A DNA stretch of 64,000 bases from Scandinavium lactucae. GTDB lineage: Bacteria > Pseudomonadota > Gammaproteobacteria > Enterobacterales > Enterobacteriaceae. The notes under the pieces were generated by a model that worked only from the letters and a program-made list of their open reading frames with translations, did no database searches and had not been told where the DNA came from. The DNA lies in NCBI RefSeq assembly GCF_033843265.1, contig NZ_JAWXRD010000032.1, positions 1 through 64,000 of the forward strand. The letters are read 5' to 3'. Below are positions 8,597 to 18,005 of this stretch, in pieces; positions within the stretch are counted from its first letter, which is position 1, and every line of letters begins with the position of its first letter. The position numbers and the translations under genes were made by a program.

Positions 8597-9781
8597 TCAG
8601 ACAACCGCTTCCTGTCGATGAAATCCTCGCCACCACACCAACAGGTTCAGCGCCGCCATCGTTACGCCCGCCAGGCACACCCCGGCCCAGCCCCAGTGCT
8701 GCCATGCGGAGGCAGAAATCAGCGAACCCGCTGCACCGCCGATGAAGTAGCTGGTCATGTAACCGGCGGTCAGGCGGTTACGCGCCTCGGGCTGCACGCG
8801 ATAGATAACTGTCTGGTTGGTAATGTGGACGCCCTGCACGGTGAGGTCGAGCACCAGAATACCGACAATCAGCGCCAACACCGAACTGTGGCCGAACCAG
8901 ATAGCGAGCCAGGAAAGCAGGAGCAACACTAATCCGCTGGTGGTGGTCAGATGCGATTTGCCTTTATCCGCCAGTCCGCCCGCAGGACGTGCGCCCAATG
9001 CTCCGGCGGCCCCCGCCAGGCCAAACAGGCCAATCACGCCTTCGGAAAAGTGGAACGGTGCGCCCGCCAACAGAAAGGCCATGGAGGTCCAAAGAATGCT
9101 GAAGTTGGCGAAGGTCAGGCAGCCCAGTAGGGCGCGAGTGCGTAGCAGCTTATCGTGGGCAAACAGGCTAAACACTGAGCGCAATAGCTGCGGATAGTTA
9201 AGGTGCGTTTCTTGTTTCACCTTCGGCAGACCTCGCCACAGCGCAAGCGCCATCAGCACCATTAACGCTGACGCCACCCAATACACGGTCCGCCAACCGC
9301 CGAGACTGGCGAGCAGACCCGCCACGGTGCGGGCCAGCAAAATGCCGAGCAGCAGGCCACTCATGATGGTGCCGACCACTTTGCCCCGTTTGTCCGGGCT
9401 GGCGAGCGTGGCGGCTAATGGGACTAAAATCTGCGCCACCACCGAAAACAGGCCGGTAAGGGCGGTGCCGAGGATCATCAGGGCCAGCGACTGGCTGGTG
9501 GCCGTGATGAGCATTCCACCCGCCGCGAGCAGCGTCATGGTGACGATTAAGGTGCGGCGTTCGAACATATCGCCGAGCGGCACCAGAAACAGTAGCCCGG
9601 CGGCATAGCCCAACTGGGCGGCGGTCACGATAAAACCCGCCTGACCGGCACTGAGTGAAAAGGCGCGGGCGATGGTGTCCAGCAAAGGTTGCGCATAGTA
9701 ATTGCTGGCAACGGCGAGGCCGGTTGCCACCGACATCAGCGCAATCAGCGCCGGGGTAAGCCCCTGAGAATGTTTGGTCAT
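8597..9781 (-). CDS. ygaY: MFS transporter YgaY, intact
   Basis: This 394-residue major-facilitator transporter has 12 predicted membrane segments. The family signature after segment 2 is GDMFERRTL, and there is a long loop around residues 190-205. It sits at the ygaY position between proX and emrR. E. coli K-12 ygaY is a broken pseudogene, whereas this frame is uninterrupted. The substrate is unknown; close MFS relatives export sugars, amino acids or drugs. It appears to be a single-gene unit. Confidence 0.85.
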   Translation of the reverse strand: MTKHSQGLTPALIALMSVATGLAVASNYYAQPLLDTIARAFSLSAGQAGFIVTAAQLGYAAGLLFLVPLGDMFERRTLIVTMTLLAAGGMLITATSQSLALMILGTALTGLFSVVAQILVPLAATLASPDKRGKVVGTIMSGLLLGILLARTVAGLLASLGGWRTVYWVASALMVLMALALWRGLPKVKQETHLNYPQLLRSVFSLFAHDKLLRTRALLGCLTFANFSILWTSMAFLLAGAPFHFSEGVIGLFGLAGAAGALGARPAGGLADKGKSHLTTTSGLVLLLLSWLAIWFGHSSVLALIVGILVLDLTVQGVHITNQTVIYRVQPEARNRLTAGYMTSYFIGGAAGSLISASAWQHWGWAGVCLAGVTMAALNLLVWWRGFHRQEAVV

Positions 9782-9895
9782 GGTGATGGGTTGTTCTGTG
9801 AGTGATTATTTTGCAGGTAAGCAATAATAACCAATAAGTGCGGGAAGGCGAAAAATGACGGGTGTCGAATCGTGCGTTTTACGGGGAGGGGGGAG

Positions 9896-9922
9896 GCCCG
9901 GCAAGCTCAAGCGCCGCCGGGC
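9896..9922 (-). repeat. REP-like palindrome after proX
   Basis: GCCCGGC/GCCGGGC arms enclose GGCGCTTGAGCTT on the minus strand, the usual look of an enteric REP element. It lies 12 bp after the proX stop and probably protects the 3' end of the proU message. Confidence 0.6.
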
Positions 9923-9933
9923 AATCGAGAGTC

Positions 9934-10929
9934 TTACTTCTGCGCGGCCTGCGCTTCTTTCAGCCAGCCGTCAAACATCTGCTGGTGAGCGGCAATCCAG
10001 CCATCAACGTGACCTTGAATATCCGCTTCAGAGGCATGGCCTTCATGCATCATCGCATTCTCGGCATTGATATCGGCAATAGGCAGCTTCATCAGTGAGA
10101 ACAGCTTCGCCGCCGCCGGGTTTTTCTCAGCCCAGGCTTTGTTGGCTACGATGTGCATGGTGTTGACCGGGAAGCCATAGTTGGCCCCGTTCGGCAGTTT
10201 GGTGTCGATATCTTTCTGCTCGCCCGGCATCGCCGAGAACGGCACCTGCAGCCAAACGACGTCTTTGCCCGGCTTCAGCACATCGCTGACCCAGTATGGC
10301 GTCCAGGTGTAATACAGCACCGGTTTGCCTTCTTTATAACGGGTGATGGTATCGGCCATCATTGCCGCATAGTTACCCTGGTTATGCACCACGTTACTGC
10401 TCAGGCCAAAGGCCTCAATCTGATGATTAATCACCGCTTCACAGCCCCAGCCCGGCGTACAACCGGTCAGGTCCGCTTTGCCGTCGCCGTTGGTATCGAA
10501 CAGTTTGGCAATCTTCGGATCTTTGAGCTGATCGATTTTGGTGATGTGGTACTGCTCAGCGGTTTTCTTATCCATAAGGTAACCCTGCGCCGCACCGGTC
10601 ACAAAGGTGCCTTCGCGATAGAATTTCTTATCGCCACCCGCGGCCGCATACATATCGTCGTGCAGCGGTTTCCAGTTCACCGCGGTGAAGGTCGCATCCC
10701 CAGAGGCAATTGAGGTGTAACCGACGTTGTAATCCACTTCGCTTGGCTTATTGACGGTGTAACCCAGTTTTTCCAGCGCACGGCTGACCAGCAGGGTCTG
10801 GAAGGTTTCTTCGGAAATGGTGCTTTGTACCGGTTGAACGGTAATGCCTTTGCCAGGCAGGTCAGCGGCAAACGCGCTGGTGGAGACAAGGGTGGCAAAA
10901 GCTGTGGCAAAAATAACGCTCTGTCGCAT
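9934..10929 (-). CDS. proX: Glycine-betaine binding protein ProX
   Basis: This 331-residue periplasmic binding protein of the ProU osmoprotectant importer captures glycine betaine and proline betaine. A signal peptide ends at AFA before ADLPGKG. The mature protein follows E. coli ProX, with the tryptophan-cage residues in FTAVNWKPLHD, TPGWGCEA and YYTWTPYWVSD. The ATG at 10929 is preceded by AAAGGAAC; a longer reading to 10974 would bury the signal peptide and is rejected. It is the last gene of proVWX. Confidence 0.97.
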   Translation of the reverse strand: MRQSVIFATAFATLVSTSAFAADLPGKGITVQPVQSTISEETFQTLLVSRALEKLGYTVNKPSEVDYNVGYTSIASGDATFTAVNWKPLHDDMYAAAGGDKKFYREGTFVTGAAQGYLMDKKTAEQYHITKIDQLKDPKIAKLFDTNGDGKADLTGCTPGWGCEAVINHQIEAFGLSSNVVHNQGNYAAMMADTITRYKEGKPVLYYTWTPYWVSDVLKPGKDVVWLQVPFSAMPGEQKDIDTKLPNGANYGFPVNTMHIVANKAWAEKNPAAAKLFSLMKLPIADINAENAMMHEGHASEADIQGHVDGWIAAHQQMFDGWLKEAQAAQK

Positions 10930-10959
10930 CGTTGTTCCTTTATAGGTATCAGGGAGTGG

Positions 10960-10985
10960 ACCCGGCAGGCGCATGGCCGCCGGGT
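10960..10985 (-). other. Inverted repeat in the proW-proX spacer
   Basis: ACCCGGC/GCCGGGT arms lie in the 65-bp gap between proW and proX. Such a stem may stop 3' decay or tune the relative amount of ProX. Confidence 0.5.
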
Positions 10986-10994
10986 AATGCAGAA

Positions 10995-12059
10995 TTACTT
11001 GCTGAAAATGCGTGTCACCAGGCCGATAGGGCCGGTGGTGTACCAGCGACGGTTGCCGCGGCTACGGGAATCACGGCCAACGGCCTGCGTCAGGCGGTCG
11101 AGAATAATGGCGAGGATAACGATCCCCACGCCGCCGACGGTCGCCAGACCCATATCGAGACGGCCAATTCCGCGCAGGACCATTTGGCCCAGACCGCCTA
11201 CGGCGATCATCGAGGCGATAACCACCATCGACAGTGCCAGCATCAGCGTCTGGTTAACCCCGGCCATAATGGTTGGCATCGCCAGCGGTAGCTGCACTTT
11301 GAACAGCAGCTGGCGCGGGCTGGCACCAAACGAACGGGACGCTTCAATCAGGTCAGCCGGGACCTGGTTAATGCCGAGGATCGTCAGACGGACAATCGGC
11401 GGCAGGGCGAAGATAATCGTCACTACCACGCCCGGCACGTTGCCGATCCCGAACAGCATCACGATAGGCACCAGGTAGACGAACGCAGGCGTGGTCTGCA
11501 TCGCATCAAGCAAGGGCCGGATTATTTTCGACGCACGCGGACTTCGCGCCAGCCAGATCCCCATCGGCAGGCCGATGATGACGCAGAACAGCAGGGCGGT
11601 CAGCACCAGGGCGAGCGTTACCATCGCCTGAGACCATGCGCCAATCGCACCAATCAGGATCAGCGAGATAAGCGAGGCGATACCCATTCCCGCGCCGCCA
11701 ATTTGCCAGGCGATCATCGCGAAGACCGCGATCGCCACCGGGGCAGGCATCCCCAGCAGCAGCTGCTGGAAACCGTTCAGGATGTAATCCACCGGCAGGC
11801 GAATGCCCTGGAATACTGGACGGAAGTGGGTGACCACCCAGTCGATCCCGCTCGTCACCCAGCTATCCAGCGGGATCAGCGTTTTGTGAAATGGATCGAG
11901 AATATTAAAGTGTTCGACCTTCGGCGCAGGTGCGCTGTGCAGCCAGTCGGCACCGCCACCTGTAGCGGGTGCCGCATCGGGCGTGCCCCAGGCGTCGGCG
12001 GATGGCGCGGCGCTATCGGCCGCCGGTGTGGTTGCCCACGGATTGGATTGATCAGCCAT
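10995..12059 (-). CDS. proW: ProU ABC permease ProW
   Basis: This 354-residue inner-membrane permease has a long hydrophilic N-terminal tail (about 100 residues, starting MADQSNPW) followed by membrane helices. The ABC-permease coupling motif is EASRSFGASPRQLLFKVQLP. It agrees with E. coli ProW along its length. Its start lies inside the last codons of proV (8-bp overlap), implying coupled translation. An in-frame start five codons upstream is unlikely. Confidence 0.97.
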   Translation of the reverse strand: MADQSNPWATTPAADSAAPSADAWGTPDAAPATGGGADWLHSAPAPKVEHFNILDPFHKTLIPLDSWVTSGIDWVVTHFRPVFQGIRLPVDYILNGFQQLLLGMPAPVAIAVFAMIAWQIGGAGMGIASLISLILIGAIGAWSQAMVTLALVLTALLFCVIIGLPMGIWLARSPRASKIIRPLLDAMQTTPAFVYLVPIVMLFGIGNVPGVVVTIIFALPPIVRLTILGINQVPADLIEASRSFGASPRQLLFKVQLPLAMPTIMAGVNQTLMLALSMVVIASMIAVGGLGQMVLRGIGRLDMGLATVGGVGIVILAIILDRLTQAVGRDSRSRGNRRWYTTGPIGLVTRIFSK

Positions 12060-13254
12060 TGTTTGTTCCCTCACGATCTAAAGCCTGTAGCAGCATGCTT
12101 TTGGAAATGATGCCAACGTACTGTTGTTCTTCATCTACGACCGGCACCGCGCACGGGGCCTGACCAACATGAGAGAGCAACTCGCTGAGCGCGGTCTGAG
12201 CGTCGACGGGCTGCGGAGCGTCCAGCAGCGCGGCGTCAATGCCCTGACCCTCGGCCAGCGCGGCCTTCAGGGAATCAATGGAGACAATACCGATGAACTT
12301 ATTTCCGCGTTCAACGACGTAGCCGTATTCGCGGTCTTCATCCTGCAACAGCTTGATAGCCGAGCGTGGGCCAAAGCCCGGAATTTTACGCAGCAGGCCT
12401 TTCGGCACTCGGCGCGCAATATCCTTCGCACTGAACACCTGGCTAATATCCACGCCACGGAAGAAGGTACGCACATAATCATTGGCCGGATTATTCAGAA
12501 TTTCATCCGGAGTACCAATTTGCACCACTTCACCATTTTGCATAATGGCAATTCGGTCGCCGATGCGCATGGCTTCATCAAGATCGTGGGAAATAAAGAC
12601 AATGGTACGCTGTTGACGTGATTGCAATTTCACCAACTCATCCTGCATCTCGGTACGAATTAACGGATCAAGCGCAGAGAACGCTTCATCCATTAATAAG
12701 ATGTCAGGGTTAATGGCTAACGCACGGGCCAGACCAACACGCTGACGCATCCCGCCGGATAATTCATCGGGATAAGCGTGGGCATAATTTTCCAGACCCA
12801 CCTGACGCAGGGCGTCGAGCGCTTTTTCCTGACGTTCCTGCGGCGGTGTACCGGCTAATTCCATACCAAATGCGGTATTATCCAGCACGTTCATATGCGG
12901 CATTAACGCGAATGACTGGAAGACCATTGCGATTTTCTTTCTGCGCACCTCACGGAGTTCGGCGTCCGATATTTTGGCAATATCAGTACCGTCGATCAGG
13001 ACCTGTCCGCGGGTAGGTTCAATCAGGCGATTGAGAAGGCGTACCATGGTGGATTTGCCGGAACCGGATAACCCCATGATGACAAAAATCTCGCCTTCTT
13101 CAATGGCCAGACTGGCGTCGATAACGCCAAGTGATAACCCGGTCTTTTCAAGAATTTGTTCTTTACTCAGACCTTTATCAATATATTTGAATGCGCGTTG
13201 CGGATGCTCGCCAAATATTTTATAAAGATTTTTAACTTCTAATTTAATTGCCAT
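12052..13254 (-). CDS. proV: ProU ABC ATPase ProV
   Basis: This 400-residue ATPase energises ProU. Walker A is GLSGSGKST, the signature is LSGGMRQRVGLARAL, Walker B is ILLMDEAFSALD, and the switch histidine is in VFISHDLDEA. Two C-terminal CBS domains (about residues 280-395) sense ionic strength in this transporter type. It is the first gene of the operon. In E. coli the early part of proV also holds the H-NS-bound downstream silencer. Confidence 0.98.
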   Translation of the reverse strand: MAIKLEVKNLYKIFGEHPQRAFKYIDKGLSKEQILEKTGLSLGVIDASLAIEEGEIFVIMGLSGSGKSTMVRLLNRLIEPTRGQVLIDGTDIAKISDAELREVRRKKIAMVFQSFALMPHMNVLDNTAFGMELAGTPPQERQEKALDALRQVGLENYAHAYPDELSGGMRQRVGLARALAINPDILLMDEAFSALDPLIRTEMQDELVKLQSRQQRTIVFISHDLDEAMRIGDRIAIMQNGEVVQIGTPDEILNNPANDYVRTFFRGVDISQVFSAKDIARRVPKGLLRKIPGFGPRSAIKLLQDEDREYGYVVERGNKFIGIVSIDSLKAALAEGQGIDAALLDAPQPVDAQTALSELLSHVGQAPCAVPVVDEEQQYVGIISKSMLLQALDREGTNNG

Positions 13255-13322
13255 GCAATAAACTTATTCCTGTTATTTAATTGTATCGATATGCTACCTG
13301 ATGGAAATAATTGACTGGGCAT

Positions 13323-13350
13323 ACCCTAACATACTCAGATTCTGAGACAA
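13323..13350 (-). promoter_or_regulatory. proU P2 promoter
   Basis: On the minus strand TTGTCT (13345-13350) and TAGGGT (13323-13328) are separated by 16 bp. The boxes and the CAGAATCTGAGTATGT spacer closely match the osmotically induced sigma-70 P2 promoter of E. coli proU, and transcription would begin about 60 bp before proV. No second gene is seen in 13255-13608. Confidence 0.85.
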
Positions 13351-13579
13351 CCCTAAGTGTCCTGATGGCATGGGCATTTCCCGGTGCCGAATGGCGCTAT
13401 GCCCCCATGATATAAGGGCTGAGCGCAAGCGAAATTTTGCTGATATTTTTTGTCAGCGGCGGGAAATTAAGCTTGAATCTGGATAATTCAGGCGGTTGAT
13501 GAGGTTAAAATAGCGAAAGCGCTGAAAGGGATATTTGGCGTGAAAAATTGGCGTGAATCGGGAATATCCCTGGATGAAT

Positions 13580-13598
13580 GGGGGGAATATTTCCCCCC
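13580..13598 (-). terminator. Hairpin after nrdF
   Basis: A perfect GC stem of six G:C pairs plus AA/TT with a three-base loop lies 11 bp beyond the nrdF stop. No clear T tract follows, so termination may be partial. Confidence 0.5.
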
Positions 13599-13608
13599 TT
13601 CATTTGTG

Positions 13609-14571
13609 TCAAAAATTCCAGTCTTCGTCAGTCGTTTCCACCGCTTTCCCCATCACGTATGAAGAGCCCGACCCGGAGAAAAAGTCGTGATTTTCGTCGG
13701 CGTTCGGCGACAGCGCAGACAGGATTGCCGGGTTCACATCAGCCATTTCCGCCGGGAACAGGGCTTCGTAGCCGAGATTCATCAGCGCCTTGTTGGCGTT
13801 GTAGCACAGGAACGCTTTAACATCCTCTTCCCAGCCGGTGCCCGCGTACAGCGCGTCGGTATAGGCGAGTTCGTTATCGTATAAATCCATCAGCAAATCG
13901 AGAGCGAAGGTTTTCAACGATTCCCGCTCTTCGGTACTGACCTTTTCCAGGCCCTTCTGGAATTTATACCCGATGTAATACCCGTGAACCGCTTCATCGC
14001 GGATAATCAGCCGAATAAGATCGGCGGTATTGGTGAGCTTGCCCCGGCTCGAGAAATACATCGGTAGCCAGAAGCCGGAATAGAACAGGAACGATTCCAG
14101 AAACACGCTGGCAATTTTCTTCTTCAACGGCGCATCGGCGGCGTACTGCTCCAGCATCAGCTGTGCTTTTCGCTGCAACGGTGGGTTTTCCTCGCTCCAG
14201 GCGTAGGCCGCATCCACATCTTTGGTCTGGCAAAGCGTCGAGAAAATCGAGCTGTAGGAGCGGGCATGTACCGCTTCCATAAAGCTGATATTCGACATCA
14301 CCGCTTCTTCATGCGGAGTCAGGGAATCGGCCATCAGCGCGGGCGCACCGACGGTATTCTGAATGGTGTCCAGCAGCGTCAGGCCGGTAAATACGCGGAT
14401 CGTCAACTGCTGCTCTTCATCGCTCAGCGACTGCCACGCTGGAATGTCGTTCGACAGCGGCACTTTCTCCGGCAGCCAGAAGTTGCTGGTCAGACGGTTC
14501 CAGACCTCCAGGTCCTTATCATCCTGGATTTTGTTCCAGTTGACGGCGCTGACGCGTGATAATCGGCTCAT
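13609..14571 (-). CDS. nrdF: Class Ib ribonucleotide reductase beta subunit NrdF
   Basis: This 320-residue subunit holds the dimetal/tyrosyl radical that drives NrdE and prefers manganese under iron limitation or oxidative stress. Metal ligands are in SFMEAVHARSYS and IIRDEAVHGYYIG. The start (MSRLSRVSAVNWNK) follows GGAGAAAAGG and matches the E. coli N-terminus; a 13-codon extension is rejected. The C-terminal tail ETTDEDWNF is the NrdE-docking peptide. It is the last gene of nrdHIEF, 10 bp after nrdE. Confidence 0.96.
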   Translation of the reverse strand: MSRLSRVSAVNWNKIQDDKDLEVWNRLTSNFWLPEKVPLSNDIPAWQSLSDEEQQLTIRVFTGLTLLDTIQNTVGAPALMADSLTPHEEAVMSNISFMEAVHARSYSSIFSTLCQTKDVDAAYAWSEENPPLQRKAQLMLEQYAADAPLKKKIASVFLESFLFYSGFWLPMYFSSRGKLTNTADLIRLIIRDEAVHGYYIGYKFQKGLEKVSTEERESLKTFALDLLMDLYDNELAYTDALYAGTGWEEDVKAFLCYNANKALMNLGYEALFPAEMADVNPAILSALSPNADENHDFFSGSGSSYVMGKAVETTDEDWNF

Positions 14572-14581
14572 CCTTTTCTCC

Positions 14582-16726
14582 TTACAGCGCGCATGACACG
14601 CAGCCTTCAATTTCAGTACCTTCCAGCGCGAGCTGGCGCAGACGAATGTAGTACAGGGTTTTAATGCCTTTTTTCCACGCGTAAATCTGCGCCTTATTGA
14701 TGTCGCGGGTGGTGGCGGTGTCCGGGAAAAACAGCGTCAACGACAGGCCCTGGTCGACGTGTTTCGTCGCTTCGGCGTAGGTGTCGATGATTTTCTCTGG
14801 GCCTATTTCGTAGGCATCCTGATACAGCGCCAGGTTGTCGTTGGTCATAAACGGCGCGGGATAGTAGACGCGGCCGGTTTTGCCTTCCTTACGGATTTCA
14901 ATTTTCGACACGATCGGATGAATGCTCGAAGTCGCGTGGTTGATATAGGAAATCGACCCGGTCGGCGGCACTGCTTGCAGGTTCTGGTTATAAATCCCGT
15001 ACTGCATCACGTCCGCACGCAGCTGCTGCCACATCTCACGCGTCGGCAGCGTGACCCCGGCGTAGGCAAATAGCGCCCGGACTTTTTCGGTTTTCGGTTG
15101 CCAGTCGTTTTCGAGGTACTGACTGAAATACTCCCCGCTGGCGTAACGCGAAGCGGCAAACCCGGCGAAGCGTTGGTTACGCTCTCGCGCCAGCTTCATC
15201 GAGGTGTGCAGCGCATGCCACGTCACGGTATAGAAATAGAGGTTGGTGAAATCCAGGCCTTCCGGGCTGCCGTAGGCAATCCCTTCCCGCGCCAGATAGC
15301 CGTGCAGGTTCATCTGCCCAAGGCCAATGGCGTGTGAGGCGGAATTTCCGGCCTCGATCGACGGCACCGAGCGGATATGGCTCATGTCGGACACCGCGGT
15401 CAGGCCGCGAATGGCGGTTTCTACCGTCAGGGCAAAATCCGGAGAATCCATCGCCAGGGCAATATTCAGCGAGCCTAAATTGCAGGAGATATCGTGCCCA
15501 GTGGCGGCATAATCGAGATTCTCATCGAAGGTTGAGGCGCTGTTGACCTGCAAAATTTCCGAGCACAGGTTGCTCATGTTAATCCGCCCGGCAATCGGGT
15601 TGGCGCGATTGACCGTGTCTTCATACATGATGTACGGATAACCGGATTCGAACTGAATTTCCGCCAGGGTCTGGAAGAAATCGCGGGCGTTAATAAACGT
15701 TTTGCGAACTCGCTCGTCGGCTAACAGGGTGTCGTACATCTCACTTACCGCAATATCGCCGAACGGTTTGCCGTACAGGCGCTCGACGTCATACGGCGAA
15801 AACAGCGCCATCTGCGCGTTGTCTTTGGCGAGCTGGAAGGTCACGTCCGGGATGACCACCCCGAGCGACAGGGTTTTGATGCGTATTTTCTCGTCGGCGT
15901 TTTCACGCTTGGTGTCGAGGAAGCGCAGAATATCCGGATGATGAGCGTGCAGATACACCGCCCCCGCGCCCTGACGGGCACCGAGCTGGTTGGCATACGA
16001 AAACGCATCTTCCAGCATTTTCATCACCGGGATAACGCCCGAAGACTGGTTTTCAATGCGCTTAATCGGCGCGCCCGCTTCCCGCAGATTCGAGAGTAAA
16101 AAGGCCACGCCGCCGCCGCGTTTGGAGAGCTGAAGCGCCGAATTTACCGCCCGGCCAATCGACTCCATATTGTCTTCAATACGCAGCAGGAAACAGGACA
16201 CCAGCTCGCCGCGCTGCTGCTTGCCGCCGTTGAGAAACGTCGGAGTCGCGGGCTGGAAGCGGCCAGAAAGCATCTCGTCGGTGAGCTGACGGGCAAGGTC
16301 TTCATCGCCTTGCGCGAGGCTCAACGCCACCATCACCACTCGATCCTCAAAGTGTTCGAGGAACTGTTTGCCGTCGAACGATTTCAGGGTGTAGCTGGTG
16401 TAATACTTCCACGCACCGAGGAAGGTTTTGAAGCGAAAGCCGCTGGCGTGGGCATGTGCGAATAAATCGACCACGAACGCTCTATCAAAGCGGGCGAGGA
16501 TCCGGGGATCGTAATAGCCTTCAGCGACCAGCCAGTCGAGCCGTGCATCCTGATTAGCAAAGGTGCGGGTTTGCGGTTTTACGTGGCCTTCCATAAACGC
16601 GCTGACGGCTTCGGCATCTTTCTCAAACTGTATGCGACCATTTTTGTCGTACAGATTCAGCATGGCGTTCAGGGCATGGTAGTCCGGGACGCTGTGGGTC
16701 ACACGTTCTGCGGTTGTCGTAGCCAA
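14582..16726 (-). CDS. nrdE: Class Ib ribonucleotide reductase alpha subunit NrdE
   Basis: This 714-residue catalytic subunit reduces ribonucleoside diphosphates to deoxy forms. It carries the active-site region NLCSEILQ and the C-terminal redox pair in EGCVSCAL, which is recharged by NrdH. The length equals E. coli NrdE. The start is TTG at 16726 behind AAAAGGAGTG and overlaps the end of nrdI by 28 bp, so translation is probably coupled. Confidence 0.96.
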   Translation of the reverse strand: MATTTAERVTHSVPDYHALNAMLNLYDKNGRIQFEKDAEAVSAFMEGHVKPQTRTFANQDARLDWLVAEGYYDPRILARFDRAFVVDLFAHAHASGFRFKTFLGAWKYYTSYTLKSFDGKQFLEHFEDRVVMVALSLAQGDEDLARQLTDEMLSGRFQPATPTFLNGGKQQRGELVSCFLLRIEDNMESIGRAVNSALQLSKRGGGVAFLLSNLREAGAPIKRIENQSSGVIPVMKMLEDAFSYANQLGARQGAGAVYLHAHHPDILRFLDTKRENADEKIRIKTLSLGVVIPDVTFQLAKDNAQMALFSPYDVERLYGKPFGDIAVSEMYDTLLADERVRKTFINARDFFQTLAEIQFESGYPYIMYEDTVNRANPIAGRINMSNLCSEILQVNSASTFDENLDYAATGHDISCNLGSLNIALAMDSPDFALTVETAIRGLTAVSDMSHIRSVPSIEAGNSASHAIGLGQMNLHGYLAREGIAYGSPEGLDFTNLYFYTVTWHALHTSMKLARERNQRFAGFAASRYASGEYFSQYLENDWQPKTEKVRALFAYAGVTLPTREMWQQLRADVMQYGIYNQNLQAVPPTGSISYINHATSSIHPIVSKIEIRKEGKTGRVYYPAPFMTNDNLALYQDAYEIGPEKIIDTYAEATKHVDQGLSLTLFFPDTATTRDINKAQIYAWKKGIKTLYYIRLRQLALEGTEIEGCVSCAL

Positions 16727-17109
16727 AATTCGCTCACTCCTTTTCGCACGTTGTCGATATCGCTCGGGGTACCCATCAGCTCAAACCGGTAGAGGTAGGG
16801 CACGCCGCATTTCTGCGCAATCACGTCTCCGGCGCGCGCAAAGGCCTCGCCGAAGTTTCGGTTACCTGCCGCAATGACCCCGCGGATCAGCGCGCGATTG
16901 TGCGGATCGTTTAAAAAACGGATGACCTGGCGGGGCACCGCGCCCGCCGTGCCGCCTCCGCCGTAGCTCGGCACCACCAGGATGTAAGGTTCATCCACTC
17001 TGATACGCTCCCGCTCATTGAGCGGAATGCGTACCGCAGGCAGCCCCAGACGCTCGATAAAACGCAGCGTGTTTTCGGAGCTGCTGGAGAAGTAGACGAG
17101 CGTGCTCAT
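16699..17109 (-). CDS. nrdI: Flavodoxin-like NrdI
   Basis: This 136-residue FMN protein supplies the oxidant that builds the Mn-tyrosyl radical in NrdF. Flavin-binding loops are visible: YFSSSSENT near the N-terminus, VPSYGGGGTAGAVP in the middle and ASGNRNFGE-type AAGNRNFGEAF later. It overlaps nrdH by four bases (ATGA) and nrdE by 28, so all four genes form one tight operon. Confidence 0.96.
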   Translation of the reverse strand: MSTLVYFSSSSENTLRFIERLGLPAVRIPLNERERIRVDEPYILVVPSYGGGGTAGAVPRQVIRFLNDPHNRALIRGVIAAGNRNFGEAFARAGDVIAQKCGVPYLYRFELMGTPSDIDNVRKGVSEFWLRQPQNV

Positions 17110-17351
17110 GCCCGCGCCGCGGTCGCCTCAACGCGCAGGCGATTAATCATGTCCGGGCGGAAGCCTGACCAGCTCTCATCGCCCGCAAACACCACCGGCA
17201 GAGAGCGGAATCCTTGCGCGCGCAAAGCGTCAGCGGCGGCAGGATCGTGGTCAATGTTCACCATGTCGAACGTAAAACCTCGGGATTCCATCGCTCGTTT
17301 GGTGGCGTGACATTGAACGCAGTCGTTTCGAGTGTAAATAGTAATGCGCAT
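17106..17351 (-). CDS. nrdH: Glutaredoxin-like NrdH
   Basis: This 81-residue thioredoxin-fold reductant is specific for NrdE. The active-site motif is CVQC near residue 11, and the C-terminal half has the LPVVFAGDESWSGFRPD segment typical of NrdH. It is the promoter-proximal gene of nrdHIEF. Two NrdR-type boxes lie just upstream. Confidence 0.96.
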   Translation of the reverse strand: MRITIYTRNDCVQCHATKRAMESRGFTFDMVNIDHDPAAADALRAQGFRSLPVVFAGDESWSGFRPDMINRLRVEATAARA

Positions 17352-17425
17352 GATTCGTATTTCCGTTTAAAATGACAAAGCGGCGCAAAAATCAGCGTCG
17401 GTTGTGGGGATGTCTCTTCAAAAGG

Positions 17426-17474
17426 AATACTAGATGTAGTTTGTAAAAACTTCAACCATACAATATATAGTTAT
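17426..17474 (-). promoter_or_regulatory. Paired NrdR boxes upstream of nrdHIEF
   Basis: ACAATATATAGTT (from 17460) and AATACTAGATGTAGTT (17426-17441) both resemble the NrdR box ACACTATATATAGTGT. Their centres are about 31 bp apart, the three-turn spacing usual for NrdR, which represses nrd operons when dATP is plentiful. Confidence 0.75.
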
Positions 17475-17532
17475 TTTGCGGTAATTTTGCCCCCATTAAC
17501 GAGCGTAGCGAGGGCGAGGGTTTTGGTCGCAA

Positions 17533-17964
17533 TTACATGCGCATACTGACCGCCAGACGGTTGAACGCATTCATCAGACTAATGGCGAAGGTCAGGTCGC
17601 TGATCTCTTTCGCGCTGAAATACGCCAACAGCGGCTCATACACGGAATCTTCCGCCCGGGTGCGGGTGATATCGGTCACATCTTCCGCCCACGCCAGCGC
17701 CACACGCTCGCGATCAGAAAACTGATGGCTTACCCGCCAGCCCGCCAACGCATCCAGTTTCACCTGCTCAACACCCTGCTTGCGCAGCGCTTTGCTGTGC
17801 ATCTCCAGGCAAAAAGCACAGCCGTTGATCTGTGACACGCGCAGATAGACCAGCTCAATCAACGACAGATCCAGGTCGCTGCGTTCCAGGGCTTTACTCG
17901 CCTGCACAAAGGCAGCATAGACTTCAGGGCTCAATTCATAGTACGGCTGACGTAATGTGGTCAT
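17533..17964 (-). CDS. Carboxymuconolactone decarboxylase / AhpD-like protein
   Basis: This 143-residue protein of the CMD/AhpD fold carries the redox motif CAFCLEMH (CxxC plus His) near residues 49-56, typical of alkylhydroperoxidase-like members. It begins MTTLRQPYYELSPEVY and ends LMNAFNRLAVSMRM, matching the common uncharacterised enteric subgroup. It is transcribed divergently from a MocR-type regulator 85 bp away that probably controls it. The substrate is unknown. Confidence 0.85.
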   Translation of the reverse strand: MTTLRQPYYELSPEVYAAFVQASKALERSDLDLSLIELVYLRVSQINGCAFCLEMHSKALRKQGVEQVKLDALAGWRVSHQFSDRERVALAWAEDVTDITRTRAEDSVYEPLLAYFSAKEISDLTFAISLMNAFNRLAVSMRM

Positions 17965-18005
17965 GGGGCTTCTCCTCTTAACGATGGCGAAACTTTAGCA
18001 CTATA

